In this document: one piece after another, positions 26,852 to 37,767 of the stretch
Layout: the number at the start of each line of letters is the position of its first letter
Position numbering within the stretch: position 1 is the first letter of the stretch
Source of the DNA: an uncultured Schlesneria sp.
GTDB lineage: Bacteria > Planctomycetota > Planctomycetia > Planctomycetales > Planctomycetaceae
NCBI GenBank assembly: GCA_903871875.1
Contig: CAIQIR010000158.1
Span: forward strand, 1-64,000
Reading direction: 5' to 3'
Length of the DNA: 64,000 bases
The notes under the pieces: model-generated
What the model saw: only the letters and a program-made list of their open reading frames with translations
Databases searched by the model: none
Told to the model about the DNA's origin: nothing
Program-made: the position numbers and the translations under genes

Positions 26852-27640
26852 ATGCCTGTTCCCTTGGCGGCGTTCGACGCTTCCGATAAAGCAACCCAAT
26901 TACAACGACTCCGCGAGCAACTGCTGGGTCATCCCATTTATGATGCTGTTCAAACTGTGGAAAACTTGCGTTTGTTCATGCGTGAGCACGTCTTCGCCGT
27001 TTGGGACTTCATGTCGCTGCTCAAGCGGTTGCAACAGATTGTGACCTGTTGCGAAGTTCCGTGGATGCCATCAGCCGATGCGTCGCTGGCTCGATTCATC
27101 AATGAAATCGTGCTCGGTGAAGAGTGTGACGAGGATGGGTGTGGAGGCTACGCCAGCCATTTCGAGCTTTACCTGGCCGCCATGGACGAGATCGGCGCGG
27201 ACGCTCGACCGATTCGTGAGTTTCTTTCTCAATTGAGGCGCGGTGTTCCGATCGATGTGGCTCTCGATGAAGCGGCGATTCTGGACAACACGCGTGACTT
27301 CGTTCGATCAACATTACGGTTGACGAAACAGGGGTACGCGCACGAGGTGGCCGCGGCATTCTTCCACGGTCGTGAAGATATCATTCCTGACATGTTTTCT
27401 CGTTTCGTGAATTCGTTGCCACAGCAGGGGATTCGTGTGGAGAGGCTCGTCCACTATCTGCAGCGGCATATCGAATTGGATGCCAACGATCACGGTCCAT
27501 TGGCTGCGAGACTCGTGAAGCGGCTGTGTGGTGATCAGCCGTCGCGCGAAGCCGAATCGATGGCGGCGGCCGGCATGGCAATTTCTCAACGAATCGCGTT
27601 GTGGGACGGCATCCTGGCCGAAATTCGCCGCACGACCTGA
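26852..27640 (+). CDS. DUF3050 family protein (haem-oxygenase-like fold)
   Basis: 262 aa, all helical. It matches DUF3050: QLLGHPIYDAVQTVENLRLFM, EHVFAVWDFMSLLKRLQ, EIVLGEECDEDG, HFELYLAAMDEIGAD, FFHGREDIIPDMF and a late YLQRHIELDANDHGPLA. The conserved His, Glu and Asp residues sit where haem-oxygenase-like di-iron or PQQ-C-like proteins bind metal or cofactor, so a redox or cofactor role is possible, but no activity is established to my knowledge. Complete and stand-alone. Confidence 0.85.
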   Translation: MPVPLAAFDASDKATQLQRLREQLLGHPIYDAVQTVENLRLFMREHVFAVWDFMSLLKRLQQIVTCCEVPWMPSADASLARFINEIVLGEECDEDGCGGYASHFELYLAAMDEIGADARPIREFLSQLRRGVPIDVALDEAAILDNTRDFVRSTLRLTKQGYAHEVAAAFFHGREDIIPDMFSRFVNSLPQQGIRVERLVHYLQRHIELDANDHGPLAARLVKRLCGDQPSREAESMAAAGMAISQRIALWDGILAEIRRTT

Positions 27641-27885
27641 ATCTCGGTCGCGGTTAAGCGTTTGGAATGCGGCGGCGGAGCATTGCCGGTGGCGGAAGTA
27701 TCGACTTGTTAATCGAAAGCCTGTTCTGCCGGAAACTGCGGCGTCGACGTAATTGCCGCTTCTTCAATGAGATCAGTGTACGGACATCGTTTTTATGCAT
27801 CCGAGTGATCCGCGAACCACTCGGATGCGTTGTGGTTCTTTGAAGTGTTCAAGCCACTATTCAAAGAATCACAAGGTAAGAAACT

Positions 27886-28584
27886 GTGTTGATGTTCGAC
27901 CCCGTCTATCTGCTGTTTGCTGCTCCGGGGCTATTGCTGTCGCTCTGGGCCAGTTCTCGAGTGAGTTCGGCATTTTCCCACTATTCCCAGGTTGGCACGG
28001 TGAGTGGGCTTTCTGGAGCCGAGGCGGCCCGGCGCCTGCTCGACAGAGCTGGTTTGCAGGCGGTGACGATCGTGCAGACGGAAGGACATCTGTCCGATCA
28101 CTATGATCCGCTTCACCGCCAATTGGCTTTGTCGGAAGAGGTTTATCACGGGCGATCGGTCGCATCCATCGGAGTGGCGACGCACGAAGCCGGTCACGCG
28201 TTGCAACACGCCCATGGCTATGCGCCGCTGTGGTTGCGATCGGCATTGGTTCCTGTGGCAAATTTTGGCTCCAGTGCGGGCTACATTGTCATGGCGATCG
28301 GACTGTTCCTGCATCCCATGGTGGTCCTGCTAGGAGCGGTCATCTTCTCGTCAGTGCTGCTCTTTCAAGTGGTTACGTTGCCGGTCGAGTTTGATGCCTC
28401 AGCGCGAGCCAAAAAACTCGTGGTGGAAACGGGGATCATTCAGCCGGGTGAACGGCAGGGAATCGATCGAGTGCTCGATGCGGCCGCGCTGACCTACATT
28501 GCCGCAGCAGTCAGTACTTTGTCGGTCTTGCTCTATTACGTATTCCGGGCGGAAGGTGGCGACGGTTGGCGAGTTGGCCGATAA
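27886..28584 (+). CDS. YugP-type membrane zinc metallopeptidase
   Basis: 232 aa. N-terminal helix, then a soluble part with SGAEAARRLLDRAGL and the zinc-site helix VATHEAGHALQHA (HExxH), followed by three more transmembrane helices and the third-ligand region LPVEFDASARAKKLV. This is the neutral zinc metallopeptidase family of B. subtilis YugP. GTG at 27886 is preferred because AAGG lies at a workable distance; the ATG at 27892 would lose two residues. Acts in the inner membrane; target unknown. Confidence 0.9.
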   Translation: MLMFDPVYLLFAAPGLLLSLWASSRVSSAFSHYSQVGTVSGLSGAEAARRLLDRAGLQAVTIVQTEGHLSDHYDPLHRQLALSEEVYHGRSVASIGVATHEAGHALQHAHGYAPLWLRSALVPVANFGSSAGYIVMAIGLFLHPMVVLLGAVIFSSVLLFQVVTLPVEFDASARAKKLVVETGIIQPGERQGIDRVLDAAALTYIAAAVSTLSVLLYYVFRAEGGDGWRVGR

Positions 28585-29062
28585 GCGGACTTTTTGCCGT
28601 TCGTTTGAGCCGAAATCCTGGCGCTCGTCCGACCAACGAACAGAGCCTCTCCGAGAGGCGGCGGTCGTCATGTTGACTGCCGGTATGAATTGCGGAAACG
28701 ATCTACCGGCAAGTGGTCAAAGTTGCCGGTTTACGATAAGTCAGAATTCAATACCGGCCATTGGTCGGTCAGTTGTGATCAAATGTCTGAAAGACTCGTC
28801 TTGACGGTGTGACAAACGCGACATACCTTCCGCGCCTCTCTCCCCCTTAACAATTCGATGACTGAAGAATTCGTCGCAGTTCGGCGCGCCCGTTCCAGGG
28901 AACGCAGCGACGTTTGCTGATAATCCTGCATTTCACAATTCGACAAGAACCCCTCGACATGCTGCTTGGTCGCGGATGGCGGAGCCATTCGTCTGACTGA
29001 GTGATGATTTTCGTAAAAGATGGGCCATTGCCCGTCGGTTACTGCGAAAGGAGTCGCATTTC
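28585..29062. other. Intergenic interval with two hairpins
   Basis: 478 bp. GCCTCT-CCG-AGAGGC (28645-28659) is a compact GC-rich hairpin about 60 bp past the peptidase gene, without a T-run. GCCGGTA (28679-28685) and TACCGGC (28704-28710) form a second stem with an 18-base loop. No convincing gene; a short minus-strand frame with a CxxCH is discussed among the rejected items. Confidence 0.4.
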
Positions 29063-31030
29063 ATGAACGAATACAATCCCTTCCACTGTTCTCGTCGAAC
29101 CTGGCTGCAGGCAGCCGCGCTGACCGCATCGTTTCCCTTAGCGGCTTGGGGCCGCTCTGTGCCCGAGGCGAAGGACGATGAAGAGGAAGACGAGGAAGAC
29201 GACAAAAAGTACAAAACAAAGCTCGAAACCAGCCTGATCGGAGATCACACGACGTTTGCTGGACTGGACCCGGTCGTGCTCGAAGGGGTCGGTCTCGTTC
29301 GCGGACTGTCGGGAACAGGGGGCGATCCGTCTCCCTCGCAATACCGCTCGGCATTGATGGATGACCTCAAGAAAGACGGCTACAAAAACCCCAATGCCAT
29401 TCTGCAATCTCCCGATACGGCGTTGGTCATCGTTCATGCCTACCTGAGGCCGATGATTAAAAAGGGTGACCGTCTGGACGTCGAAATCGTGATTCCGGAA
29501 AGTGCCAACGCGACCAGCCTCGTGGGTGGCGAATTGATGGAGGTACGTCTGTCTGATAAGGCAGTCGTGGACGGGCGATTGATGAGGGGCCGTGACTACG
29601 CCGTTGCTCATGGGCCGGTCCTCACGGCCGGACTGGGAGCCTCATCGGCGAAAGAGCCCGCGTTGCTGAGAAAAGGACGTATTTTAGGCGGCGCCATTGT
29701 CTTGAAAGAACGAGAGCTTTCTCTCTATTTGAAAAACGATTTCCGTTCGGTCAGAAATGCAGGGCGTGTGGCGGAAGTTATCGGAAAGCGATTTCATGGT
29801 TTTGATGAACACGGAATCAAGAAGCCATTGGCGACGGCCAAGACCGATCAAAGACTGGTGTTGAAGGTCCAGGAGAAGTATCGCGATAACTTTCCGCGTT
29901 ATCTGAATGTGATTCGTCACTTGGCTTTCACGGAAACCGTGGTTCAACGACGCGTGCGGATGAATTTTCTGAAACGGGATCTTGCCGTTCCGGAAACGTC
30001 CAGTTCCAGCTCTCTGCAGTTGGAAGCGATTGGCAACGATTCAATCCCGATTTTGAAACAGGGATTGCTGTCGCCCATTCTGGAATGTCGATTTCATGCC
30101 GCCGTGGCACTGGCCTATTTGGGAGATTCGACGGGTCTTCCTGCCTTGGTCGAAGCCGCGAAGAAAGAACGTGCGTTTCGCGTATTCGCTTACGCGGCCA
30201 TGGCCGCGTTGGAAGATGCGGAAGTACACCTGGCCCTGCGCGAACTGATGAACGAATCGAACGACGAGACTCGTTACGGAGCGTTTCGCGCTTTATGGAC
30301 CCTCGATCGGAATGATCCATTTATCCGAGGTGAAACGCTTGGCTTTCGCGAAGACGCCGAAAATCACGACCACGAATTTAAGATGCATGTCGTGCGTTCG
30401 AGCGGTGCGCCTGTGGTACACGTCACCCAACGAACCCGTCCTGAGATCGTCGTGTTTGGAGCCGATCAAGAATTCTCTGCTCCGATGTACGCCTCGGCGG
30501 GCAAGCACATCATGGTTACGGCTCAACCGGGTGCGACGAAGATGTTGTTGTCGCGATTTGAAGTGGGAAAGCCCGACCAGCGCAAAGAGGTCTCGATGCG
30601 AGTGGCCGACGTCATTCGCGCCGCGGACGAATTGGGGGCAACCTATCCTGATGTATTGCAATTGCTGGCCGACGCGTCCAAGCAGAAGAATCTTCCTTCC
30701 AGCATCGCGGTCGAGCGGCTGCCCGAATCGGGGCGGGCCTATTACCGGCCGGTCGAAAATGGCACAAAGGCAGGTCCTCGCTTGATCAAGATCGGCCGTG
30801 ATAACTCGGCGCCGAACATCTTCCCCGAAGCCGATAGTCCGGATGATGCCGCACGTCGCAAAGAAGCGGAAGGTGAAGCTAATAATCCCGGTTCTGGGGG
30901 TTCGATGGCCAGTGTGTCTTCCGAGCCGCCGGAAACTCTTTCCGATGCGGACTTTAAGTCTGCGAAGGGGAGGGATCGCTCCAAGAAGAAAACGGAAAAG
31001 AAGAGCTCGTGGCCCTGGTTCGGAAAATAA
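29063..31030 (+). CDS. Tat-exported FlgI (P-ring)-like protein with HEAT repeats
   Basis: 655 aa; AAAGGAG 8 bases before the ATG. Residues 10-35 carry a twin-arginine signal (SRRTWLQAAALTASFPLAAWG), followed by an acidic run (40-50). Residues about 60-310 follow flagellar P-ring protein FlgI: VLEGVGLVRGLSGTGGD, MIKKGDRLDVEI, ATSLVGGELMEVRL, YAVAHGPVLT, and a later VRNAGRVAEVIGKRF segment. Then come HEAT-like repeats (ILECRFHAAVALAYLGD, FRVFAYAAMAALED, NDETRYGAFRALWTLD) and a basic, low-complexity C-terminus ending WPWFGK. No flagellar gene is nearby. I infer a periplasmic or envelope ring-forming protein of another kind. Confidence 0.78.
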   Translation: MNEYNPFHCSRRTWLQAAALTASFPLAAWGRSVPEAKDDEEEDEEDDKKYKTKLETSLIGDHTTFAGLDPVVLEGVGLVRGLSGTGGDPSPSQYRSALMDDLKKDGYKNPNAILQSPDTALVIVHAYLRPMIKKGDRLDVEIVIPESANATSLVGGELMEVRLSDKAVVDGRLMRGRDYAVAHGPVLTAGLGASSAKEPALLRKGRILGGAIVLKERELSLYLKNDFRSVRNAGRVAEVIGKRFHGFDEHGIKKPLATAKTDQRLVLKVQEKYRDNFPRYLNVIRHLAFTETVVQRRVRMNFLKRDLAVPETSSSSSLQLEAIGNDSIPILKQGLLSPILECRFHAAVALAYLGDSTGLPALVEAAKKERAFRVFAYAAMAALEDAEVHLALRELMNESNDETRYGAFRALWTLDRNDPFIRGETLGFREDAENHDHEFKMHVVRSSGAPVVHVTQRTRPEIVVFGADQEFSAPMYASAGKHIMVTAQPGATKMLLSRFEVGKPDQRKEVSMRVADVIRAADELGATYPDVLQLLADASKQKNLPSSIAVERLPESGRAYYRPVENGTKAGPRLIKIGRDNSAPNIFPEADSPDDAARRKEAEGEANNPGSGGSMASVSSEPPETLSDADFKSAKGRDRSKKKTEKKSSWPWFGK

Positions 31031-31088
31031 GCAACTCGTTTGTGCTTTCGCTCATTGAAATCCCTGCGTCCGTCTGTTGGTCCTTCCG

Positions 31089-34000
31089 ATGCTCAAGTCA
31101 CTCGAATTGTTCGGCTTTAAGAGCTTCGCCGACCGAACCCGATTCGATTTCTCGACAGGCATTAACTGTGTCGTCGGGCCGAACGGTAGCGGAAAGAGCA
31201 ATGTCGTTGACGCGATGAAGTGGATTCTCGGGGACCAATCGGCCAAAAGCCTGCGCGGCAAAGAGATGACCGACGTCATCTTTAACGGCTCGGCCAGCCG
31301 CAAAGCCAGTGCGTTTGCCGAAGCGACTTTGACCTTCGACAACGCCACCGGTTTGCTTCCGCTGGATATGCTGGAAGTTCAGATCGGTCGTCGGATCTGG
31401 CGCAACGGCGATGCCGAATATCTGCTGAATCGCGCTCCCGCTCGATTGAAAGATATCAAGGATCTCTTCCTGGGTACGGGCGCCGGAACTGCGGCCTATA
31501 GCATCATCGAGCAGGGACGGGTCGATCAGATTCTGCAGGGGAATTCGGCCAGTCGTCGTGCCGTTTTTGAAGAGGCCGCCGGCATTAGCCGATTCAAAGC
31601 GCGAAAAGTTGAAGCCCAGCGAAAACTGGAGCGAGTCGGTCAAAATCTGGAACGGCTCACGGATATCGTCGATGAAGTTGAGGCTCAATTAAACTCGACC
31701 CGCAGCCAGGCGGCGAAGGCGGCCAAGTTTCACGATGTTTCCACCGCTCTGAAAAAATGGTGGCTGGGTCTCGCTGCGGACGACTACCGTCATCTCACCG
31801 CGGAACTCGACGTGGTTGAGAAACGACTGGTCGAGTCGAAAACGCGGTTGGACGTGCTGGGCGAACAGCAAAAAGTCGTGGAATCGCGCGAGGCGGCGTT
31901 CGATGCCGATCTGGCGAAGCTGGATGACCAGCTGCGCGATGTCGAGCGGCGAAGTTCGGTCGGGCGCGAGGCCGTGGCAGGTCACGAAGCGACGATTCAG
32001 TTTCAATCGGCCCGCTTGCAGGAGCTGGAGTCGGAACTTTCCAGGTTGCAGAAGCAACAACTGATTCTCGGACGCCGGGCACAGGAAACTAGGTCTGAAA
32101 TCGCGTCGCTCCAAGAACAACTGGCCGAATTTGAAGCGGAATTCAACTTTAGCCGTCGTCAGGTAACAGACCACGACGAGAGTGTACGCGTCGCGGCGAG
32201 TGAGCTCGCGCAACGAAAGGAACAACTCGAACAAGACCACGCGCGGCGTCTGGAGTTGACGCGTCTCGCGTCCAATACCGCCAACGCCGTGATGATGCTG
32301 CAGGCCAACCTGGCCACGCTGAGATCGGCACAGCAAAAAGTCATTTCTCAATTGGACGCCCTCGACGGGACAATCGCCGAACGAGAATTAGAACGTGCAC
32401 GTGGACTGGAACGCGTTGAAGAAGCACTGAAGAATCAGTCCGCCGCTCAGCAGAACTTACGGGCCACACAAGCTCGCCGCACCAGTTTGCTCGGCGTTCA
32501 AGAGGATGCGAAACAGTCCATTTCGGAGTACCGGGAGCGTCGAAGTGCCGCCCAGGCTCGGAAAAGTCTGCTCGAAGATTTGGAACTGCGTCAGGAAGGA
32601 CTGGGCATCGGCGTGAAGGAGATCCTCAGCCGTGCTCGCACTTCGCCGCACGCTCCCTGGAACTCGATTGTGGGAAGCGTGGCCGAACTGTTGGACGTCG
32701 ATCTTGAACGGGCAGCCCTGCTCGAAGTGGCGCTCGGTCCTCGGGCACAGTTGATCGTGTTGCGGGAATATCAACCGCTGCTCGACTATCTGAATCAAGG
32801 CACCGTCTTGCTGACCAGCCGAGTGGGATTCATTGCCGTCCCCGATCGTGTTCATCATCAGCCACAGCTTCCTGTCCAACAAAGCGACCGATTCATCCAT
32901 CTTCAGCTTGATGCCGGATCACTACCTGATCTGACGCGAGAACCGGGCGTTGTCGCGCGTGCGGACGAACTTGTTTTGTCTGATCGAGGTACCTTCGGTC
33001 TGGCCCCCGCCGTGCTGGCTGATACCTGGATTGTGCAAACGATGGAGGTGGCAATCCGGCTCGCGACGGGCGTGGGGCGTGGTCTGCGATTTGTGACCAT
33101 GCAAGGCGAACTGCTGGAGGCCAACGGGACGTTGTTCGTCGGGGCAATTCGCAGCGAAACGTCGGTGTTGTCGCGAAAGAGCGAATTGCGACGGCTCAAA
33201 AATGATTTGACCCTTCTCGATCGGGACATTGCCGCGGCAGAGCAGTCGCTACAGGCCATGTACCAGTCACTGACAGGAGCCGATTCCGAACTCGAAGCGA
33301 TGGCGGCGGAACTCGATTATGCCAATCAACGACTGGCCGATTTGAAGGCCGAATTGGCGGCTCAGGATCAGACCTTGCAACGATTGCGTCGCGAACGCCA
33401 GCTGTTGGCCGAACAACTGTTGGCGAGCGACGAGTCGTTAACGGGCCAGGAAGCCGAACTGAAATCCGCCGAACAATTGGCCATCACAACTGAAGAAGAT
33501 CTGCAGCAACTGGTGGCCACGTTAACGTCCACCGGAGAAGACATCCTGATGCTCGAACGGCGCCACCGTGAGCTCGAGTTGCAACGCAGCGAAAATCAAC
33601 TGGACCTCGTCAAGCAGAGTGAACGGCTCGAGGGATTGCGGTCTCAATCGACTCGCCTCGAAGACGAACTGAAGCAACGGATCTCGCAGCACGATGAAGC
33701 CGAACGGCGGTTTGTTTCCTCGCACAGCAAGCGGGCACAAATCGTCTTGCAGATTCTGAACACACGCGCGACCCGTGACGAACGGATCCTCGCGGCCGAA
33801 CAGATTCAGTCTGCCGCACACGCACTCGACACGGCGAAGATGGCTTTGCGAGTCGAACGAGGACGCATTGTCGAACAGGAACTGGCGCTGCGGAAGGAGC
33901 GTCGGGAAATCGACGATCGTCATCACGCCAACGAAATCCGTGTTCGCGACATGAAGAATACGCTGCTCAACCTGAATGAAACGTTGGAAGAAGAATATCA

Positions 34001-34955
34001 GCTGAAGCTGACCGACGTTGTTGACTCGGGAGCCTCGTCGTTTACCCTGGCGATGGAAGAAAGAAGTGGTAAAGCGGCTGCTCGCAGCAAGAGCCGCAAA
34101 GAAGAAGAACCCAATCCCGCGGAATCGGGGCCGTCGGTGTCCGAATCTGCGGACACGAATCTCGAACACGATGACGCGGCGGATGAGACAGCGGATTCTT
34201 CGATCGAATCGCACAACCAGACGGCTGACGGTTCTGCGACGACGAACTTCATGGATCTGCGTCCCGAAATTGAGGCCCGCGTCAATCGATTGCGCAAACA
34301 GCTCAAGTTGATGGGAGCCGTGAATACGGACAGCCTTCGCGATCTGGAAATGCAGGAAACTCGTTTCACTCAATTGGCCGCACAACTTCAGGACCTGGTG
34401 GAGGCCAAGCAGACACTGGAAGACATCATCCGCAAAATCAATGCGGAAAGTCGTCGCTTATTCATTGAAACGTTCGACGCCATCAGAAAGAACTTTCAGG
34501 AACTGTTTCGACAGGTTTTCGGCGGTGGCGAAGGGGATATCGTGCTGGAAGATCCTGACGATGTGCTCGATTGTGGGATCGACATCGCCGCCCGGCCGCC
34601 GGGTAAGGAACTGCGGAGCATCTCGCTACTGAGCGGTGGCGAAAAGACGATGACTGCCATTGCTTTGATCATGGCCATCTTCAAGAGCAAGCCCAGTCCC
34701 TTTTGTATTCTGGACGAAGTGGACGCCGCGTTGGACGAGGCGAATGTCGAACGGTTCACCGCTGTCGTCAAGGCATTCCAGCAGACCACTCAATTCATCA
34801 TGATCACCCACCACAAACGGTCGATGACGGTCGCGGATGTGCTGTACGGCGTGACGATGGAAGAATCGGGCATTTCCAAACGCATGAGTGTCCGGTTCGA
34901 AGATGTCAGCGATGACGGCAATTTCAAGGCCCCGGCACAGTCTTCCGCCGCCTGA
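31089..34955 (+). CDS. smc: Chromosome segregation SMC ATPase
   Basis: 1288 aa from the ATG at 31089 ([13 protein letters not shown], the standard SMC start). Walker [10 protein letters not shown] at 30-38, then long coiled coils, a hinge domain around residues 520-660 ([35 protein letters not shown]), and a C-terminal head with [19 protein letters not shown] and the Walker [20 protein letters not shown]. It works as a homodimer with ScpA and ScpB to compact and separate the chromosome. An acidic, Ser/Glu/Asp-rich insert (about residues 980-1055) interrupts the returning coiled coil, absent from textbook SMCs. The pilT-type gene follows 145 bp on. Confidence 0.96.
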   Translation: MLKSLELFGFKSFADRTRFDFSTGINCVVGPNGSGKSNVVDAMKWILGDQSAKSLRGKEMTDVIFNGSASRKASAFAEATLTFDNATGLLPLDMLEVQIGRRIWRNGDAEYLLNRAPARLKDIKDLFLGTGAGTAAYSIIEQGRVDQILQGNSASRRAVFEEAAGISRFKARKVEAQRKLERVGQNLERLTDIVDEVEAQLNSTRSQAAKAAKFHDVSTALKKWWLGLAADDYRHLTAELDVVEKRLVESKTRLDVLGEQQKVVESREAAFDADLAKLDDQLRDVERRSSVGREAVAGHEATIQFQSARLQELESELSRLQKQQLILGRRAQETRSEIASLQEQLAEFEAEFNFSRRQVTDHDESVRVAASELAQRKEQLEQDHARRLELTRLASNTANAVMMLQANLATLRSAQQKVISQLDALDGTIAERELERARGLERVEEALKNQSAAQQNLRATQARRTSLLGVQEDAKQSISEYRERRSAAQARKSLLEDLELRQEGLGIGVKEILSRARTSPHAPWNSIVGSVAELLDVDLERAALLEVALGPRAQLIVLREYQPLLDYLNQGTVLLTSRVGFIAVPDRVHHQPQLPVQQSDRFIHLQLDAGSLPDLTREPGVVARADELVLSDRGTFGLAPAVLADTWIVQTMEVAIRLATGVGRGLRFVTMQGELLEANGTLFVGAIRSETSVLSRKSELRRLKNDLTLLDRDIAAAEQSLQAMYQSLTGADSELEAMAAELDYANQRLADLKAELAAQDQTLQRLRRERQLLAEQLLASDESLTGQEAELKSAEQLAITTEEDLQQLVATLTSTGEDILMLERRHRELELQRSENQLDLVKQSERLEGLRSQSTRLEDELKQRISQHDEAERRFVSSHSKRAQIVLQILNTRATRDERILAAEQIQSAAHALDTAKMALRVERGRIVEQELALRKERREIDDRHHANEIRVRDMKNTLLNLNETLEEEYQLKLTDVVDSGASSFTLAMEERSGKAAARSKSRKEEEPNPAESGPSVSESADTNLEHDDAADETADSSIESHNQTADGSATTNFMDLRPEIEARVNRLRKQLKLMGAVNTDSLRDLEMQETRFTQLAAQLQDLVEAKQTLEDIIRKINAESRRLFIETFDAIRKNFQELFRQVFGGGEGDIVLEDPDDVLDCGIDIAARPPGKELRSISLLSGGEKTMTAIALIMAIFKSKPSPFCILDEVDAALDEANVERFTAVVKAFQQTTQFIMITHHKRSMTVADVLYGVTMEESGISKRMSVRFEDVSDDGNFKAPAQSSAA

Positions 34956-35100
34956 TTGATCCGCTTTTATCGCACCAGAATCCGTAATTCACGAAATTGT
35001 TCTGCCGTGAAGACTTGTCGCTGCCGCCTCTGTTTTGGTTAGAATTGCATAGCTTCAGGCAACTCGTTCGTCCTGATCTCGTTTTCGGTTGGAGATTCTC

Positions 35101-36270
35101 ATGAGTGGTCACGAAGATGCAGCACCGGTCTCGAAAGCCGGGGCCGGGATTCGACTGGGTACGAAAAAGGAAGACTTACCCGTCAATAAGTACTTTCGCG
35201 CATTGATCGACCTGGGCGGGTCCGACTTGCATATGCAGGTGGGTAAGCCTGCGATTTTGCGTGTCAAAGGCTCGCTGTCGCCACTCGATATGCCGCCCAT
35301 CGACGAAGAAAAGATGCGGGAACTGTGTTGGCCGCTGATGGACGAACGAAATCAAGAGATCTTTAACAACACCGGCGGTGCCGACTTTGCGCACGTCGTC
35401 GAACACAAAGGCGAGCCTTGGCGATTCCGTGTGAATTTGTTCATTCAAATGAGCAAAATGGGCATGGTGACTCGTAAGGTCGAACGCAGTATTCCGAACT
35501 TTGAAGGACTGTTCCTGCCGCCGATTCTGGAAAGTCTGTGTGTGTACGACCAGGGCATGGTGTTGCTGGCGGGCGTCACAGGATCCGGCAAGTCGACCAC
35601 GATTGCTTCGATGCTCGATTGGGTGAACCGCAATTTCAAAAAACACATTCTGACGATCGAGGACCCTGTCGAATTCGTGTACAAGGCGGACAAATGCCTG
35701 ATCAATCAGCGGGAGTTAGGACAGGACGTTTCCGATTTTCATACCGCCATGAAACATGCGGTACGTGAAGACCCCGACATCATGCTGGTGGGTGAAATGC
35801 GAGACCGCGAAACGTTCGAAACGGCCATGCACGCGGCCGAAACGGGGCACCTGGTGTTCGGGACGATTCACGCTTCGTCCGCGCCGTCGACTATCGGTCG
35901 TATTCTCGATTTGTTTCCACAAACGATGCACCGGGCGCTCCGCTCGTCGATGGGCTTTAATATGAAAGCCATCGTCGCACAGAAACTGTTGCCGACGATT
36001 ATGGACAAGCCGAAACGCGTCCCGATTACCGAGATCATGATTTTTAACGGCACGATCCGCAAACTGATCCTCGAAGAGCAAGACGAAAAGCTGCCTGCTG
36101 CGATCCGGATCGGCAAGGCCGAAGGGATGCAGCAGTTCAACGACAGCCTCTATCACTTTGTGACCAAAGAATTCGTCAGCCGTGCCGAGGCGTTCGAAAT
36201 CAGTCCCAACGTGGAAGAACTAAAGATGATGCTGAAGGGCATCAACGTGAAGTCTTCGGGGATTTTGTAA
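35101..36270 (+). CDS. pilT: PilT-type twitching/retraction ATPase
   Basis: 389 aa from the ATG at 35101, with GGAGA upstream. Motifs: N-terminal SDLHMQVGKPAILRVKG (41-57), Walker A GVTGSGKST (158-166), Asp box LTIEDPVEFVY (185-194), Walker B DPDIMLVGEMRD (224-235), His box HAAETGHLVFGTIH (244-257) and a QKLLP element near 300. These define the PilT/PilU branch of secretion ATPases, which depolymerise type IV pili. No PilB, PilC or PilM gene adjoins it; the DUF1559 prepilin-like gene is 19 kb away. Confidence 0.92.
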   Translation: MSGHEDAAPVSKAGAGIRLGTKKEDLPVNKYFRALIDLGGSDLHMQVGKPAILRVKGSLSPLDMPPIDEEKMRELCWPLMDERNQEIFNNTGGADFAHVVEHKGEPWRFRVNLFIQMSKMGMVTRKVERSIPNFEGLFLPPILESLCVYDQGMVLLAGVTGSGKSTTIASMLDWVNRNFKKHILTIEDPVEFVYKADKCLINQRELGQDVSDFHTAMKHAVREDPDIMLVGEMRDRETFETAMHAAETGHLVFGTIHASSAPSTIGRILDLFPQTMHRALRSSMGFNMKAIVAQKLLPTIMDKPKRVPITEIMIFNGTIRKLILEEQDEKLPAAIRIGKAEGMQQFNDSLYHFVTKEFVSRAEAFEISPNVEELKMMLKGINVKSSGIL

Positions 36271-36285
36271 GGCGGGCCCGCGAGA

Positions 36286-37554
36286 TTATTTCACGGGCAC
36301 GATCTCAAAAGCATTGGCTGTGATCGCGATCGATTTGACCACTTCGGCATCGAAGTCGGCCAATTTGTTCAGTCGATCTTGAATGATGGTCTGTTTCTTG
36401 GCTTCCAACATCTCTCGCGGGACGATGTCGTAGATCCAATCAGGCACGCTGGTCAGCACGACACCGCGGAAAATGGCATCGTGGTTGAAGTTGTTCTTGT
36501 TTTCCACGGCCAGTTTGACGGCTTTGGCTTGTTCGGCGATCGGACCGCTGGTGAGTGCGCCCGAAGCGATGTTCGCTCCGGCGGCGAGTTGTTCCGCCGT
36601 CAATTCGGCGATTTTCACTCCGCCGAGTCGCACGTCATATTTCCCTGCCGCCAAACCGGTGACCTTCAAACGATAATCGTTAAGTTCTTCCAGGATGGGA
36701 TCCCATTGCACGATCGAGACCGCATCGTGCGGGAAGAATGGCAAGGCGCCGTCCAGCCGCGAGAAGGTCAGTCCACCCTCTTTGGCTTCGATGTTTTCAA
36801 TGGTGCAATTAGTCGCGGCAACGACCTTTTTGCTGGTCGCATCAATCTCGGCCGACGAAACCAGTGACGGAAAACTCATGCCTTTGAGAATCGACGCGGC
36901 CATCAACGTCTGGCCGGGAGGGCCAGGATGGACGGCATCGCCCCCGGTGATGCGTTCGTATTTGGGATCCTTTGCGCGAGCTCGATCAAGGACTTTGACG
37001 TAGGGATGAAACTGATCCACGAACAGGCCTTCGTTCTTTTCTGCGATGACGCGGACGCCATCCGAGAATTTCTCGAGCGTCTGATTATAAAAGTCAGACA
37101 TCGCGGTTGGTCCCTGATCGGCCTTATCCAGTGGCTGCGGCGTAATCCAGGCCGTCCGCAGATTGGCGACCTTGGCCTGGTTGGCCATGCCTTGCAAGCC
37201 TTCCATAAAAGGCTTGAACGTGGCCTCGTCGAACGGGCGATAGCTGCCGTCGTTCATGCCAAAATCGACCGTCATGGCGGTCGGCTTGTGCAACAGGACA
37301 TCCCGGGCAAATCGCTTGTCGCCACCGACGGAGCGGTCGCCGCCGATGCCTGCGTTGCGGAACGTCAGCTTCCATTTCGGGAACCGCGTAATGGTCCACA
37401 TTTCGACATAGTTGGAATAAAGGCGTTGTTCGGTGATGCTGTCGCCGACCATCACGATCACGTCGCCGTCTTTGAAAAAGAAGTCCCCCGCACTGGCCGT
37501 GGCCAGACTGGATACGAACATCGCCACCACGCACCATTGCCAGATCTGTCGCAT
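36286..37554 (-). CDS. Secreted SGNH/GDSL hydrolase
   Basis: 422 aa. A signal peptide (MRQIWQWCVVAMFVSSLATASA) leads to an SGNH fold: block I MVGDSITEQ (Ser), block II NAGIGGDRSVGG, block III GMNDGSY (Asn), and block V GGDAVHPGPPG (Asp and His). All catalytic residues are present, so it is likely an exported esterase or acyl/acetyl-carbohydrate hydrolase. A C-terminal beta domain (KYDVRLGGVKIAEL) follows. Convergent with pilT, 15 bp apart; divergent from the sugar-binding lipoprotein. Confidence 0.88.
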   Translation of the reverse strand: MRQIWQWCVVAMFVSSLATASAGDFFFKDGDVIVMVGDSITEQRLYSNYVEMWTITRFPKWKLTFRNAGIGGDRSVGGDKRFARDVLLHKPTAMTVDFGMNDGSYRPFDEATFKPFMEGLQGMANQAKVANLRTAWITPQPLDKADQGPTAMSDFYNQTLEKFSDGVRVIAEKNEGLFVDQFHPYVKVLDRARAKDPKYERITGGDAVHPGPPGQTLMAASILKGMSFPSLVSSAEIDATSKKVVAATNCTIENIEAKEGGLTFSRLDGALPFFPHDAVSIVQWDPILEELNDYRLKVTGLAAGKYDVRLGGVKIAELTAEQLAAGANIASGALTSGPIAEQAKAVKLAVENKNNFNHDAIFRGVVLTSVPDWIYDIVPREMLEAKKQTIIQDRLNKLADFDAEVVKSIAITANAFEIVPVK

Positions 37555-37767
37555 CCGTCAAGCTCCTCACAGAGTAGTCTGAAACATCCGATTTGTATTC
37601 GTCGTCGGTCGTCCGCGATTGTGGAACGATTTGATCGGTTGAGCAAGTCATCGACGTCTGAAGTGGCTCTCGGACGTTTCCTGTGCGCGGCTACCCCTGA
37701 ACTTCAGCAACCGGTACGATGAGACACGATGACTTCGTGATGAGAGACAATCAATGAGGAACTAACC

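Noticed and set aside
28779-28988. A 69-codon minus-strand frame ending with a CRVCH motif, possibly a tiny cytochrome c.
   Set aside because: No signal peptide or RBS, and the CxxCH sits at the very end where no fold could form around a haem.
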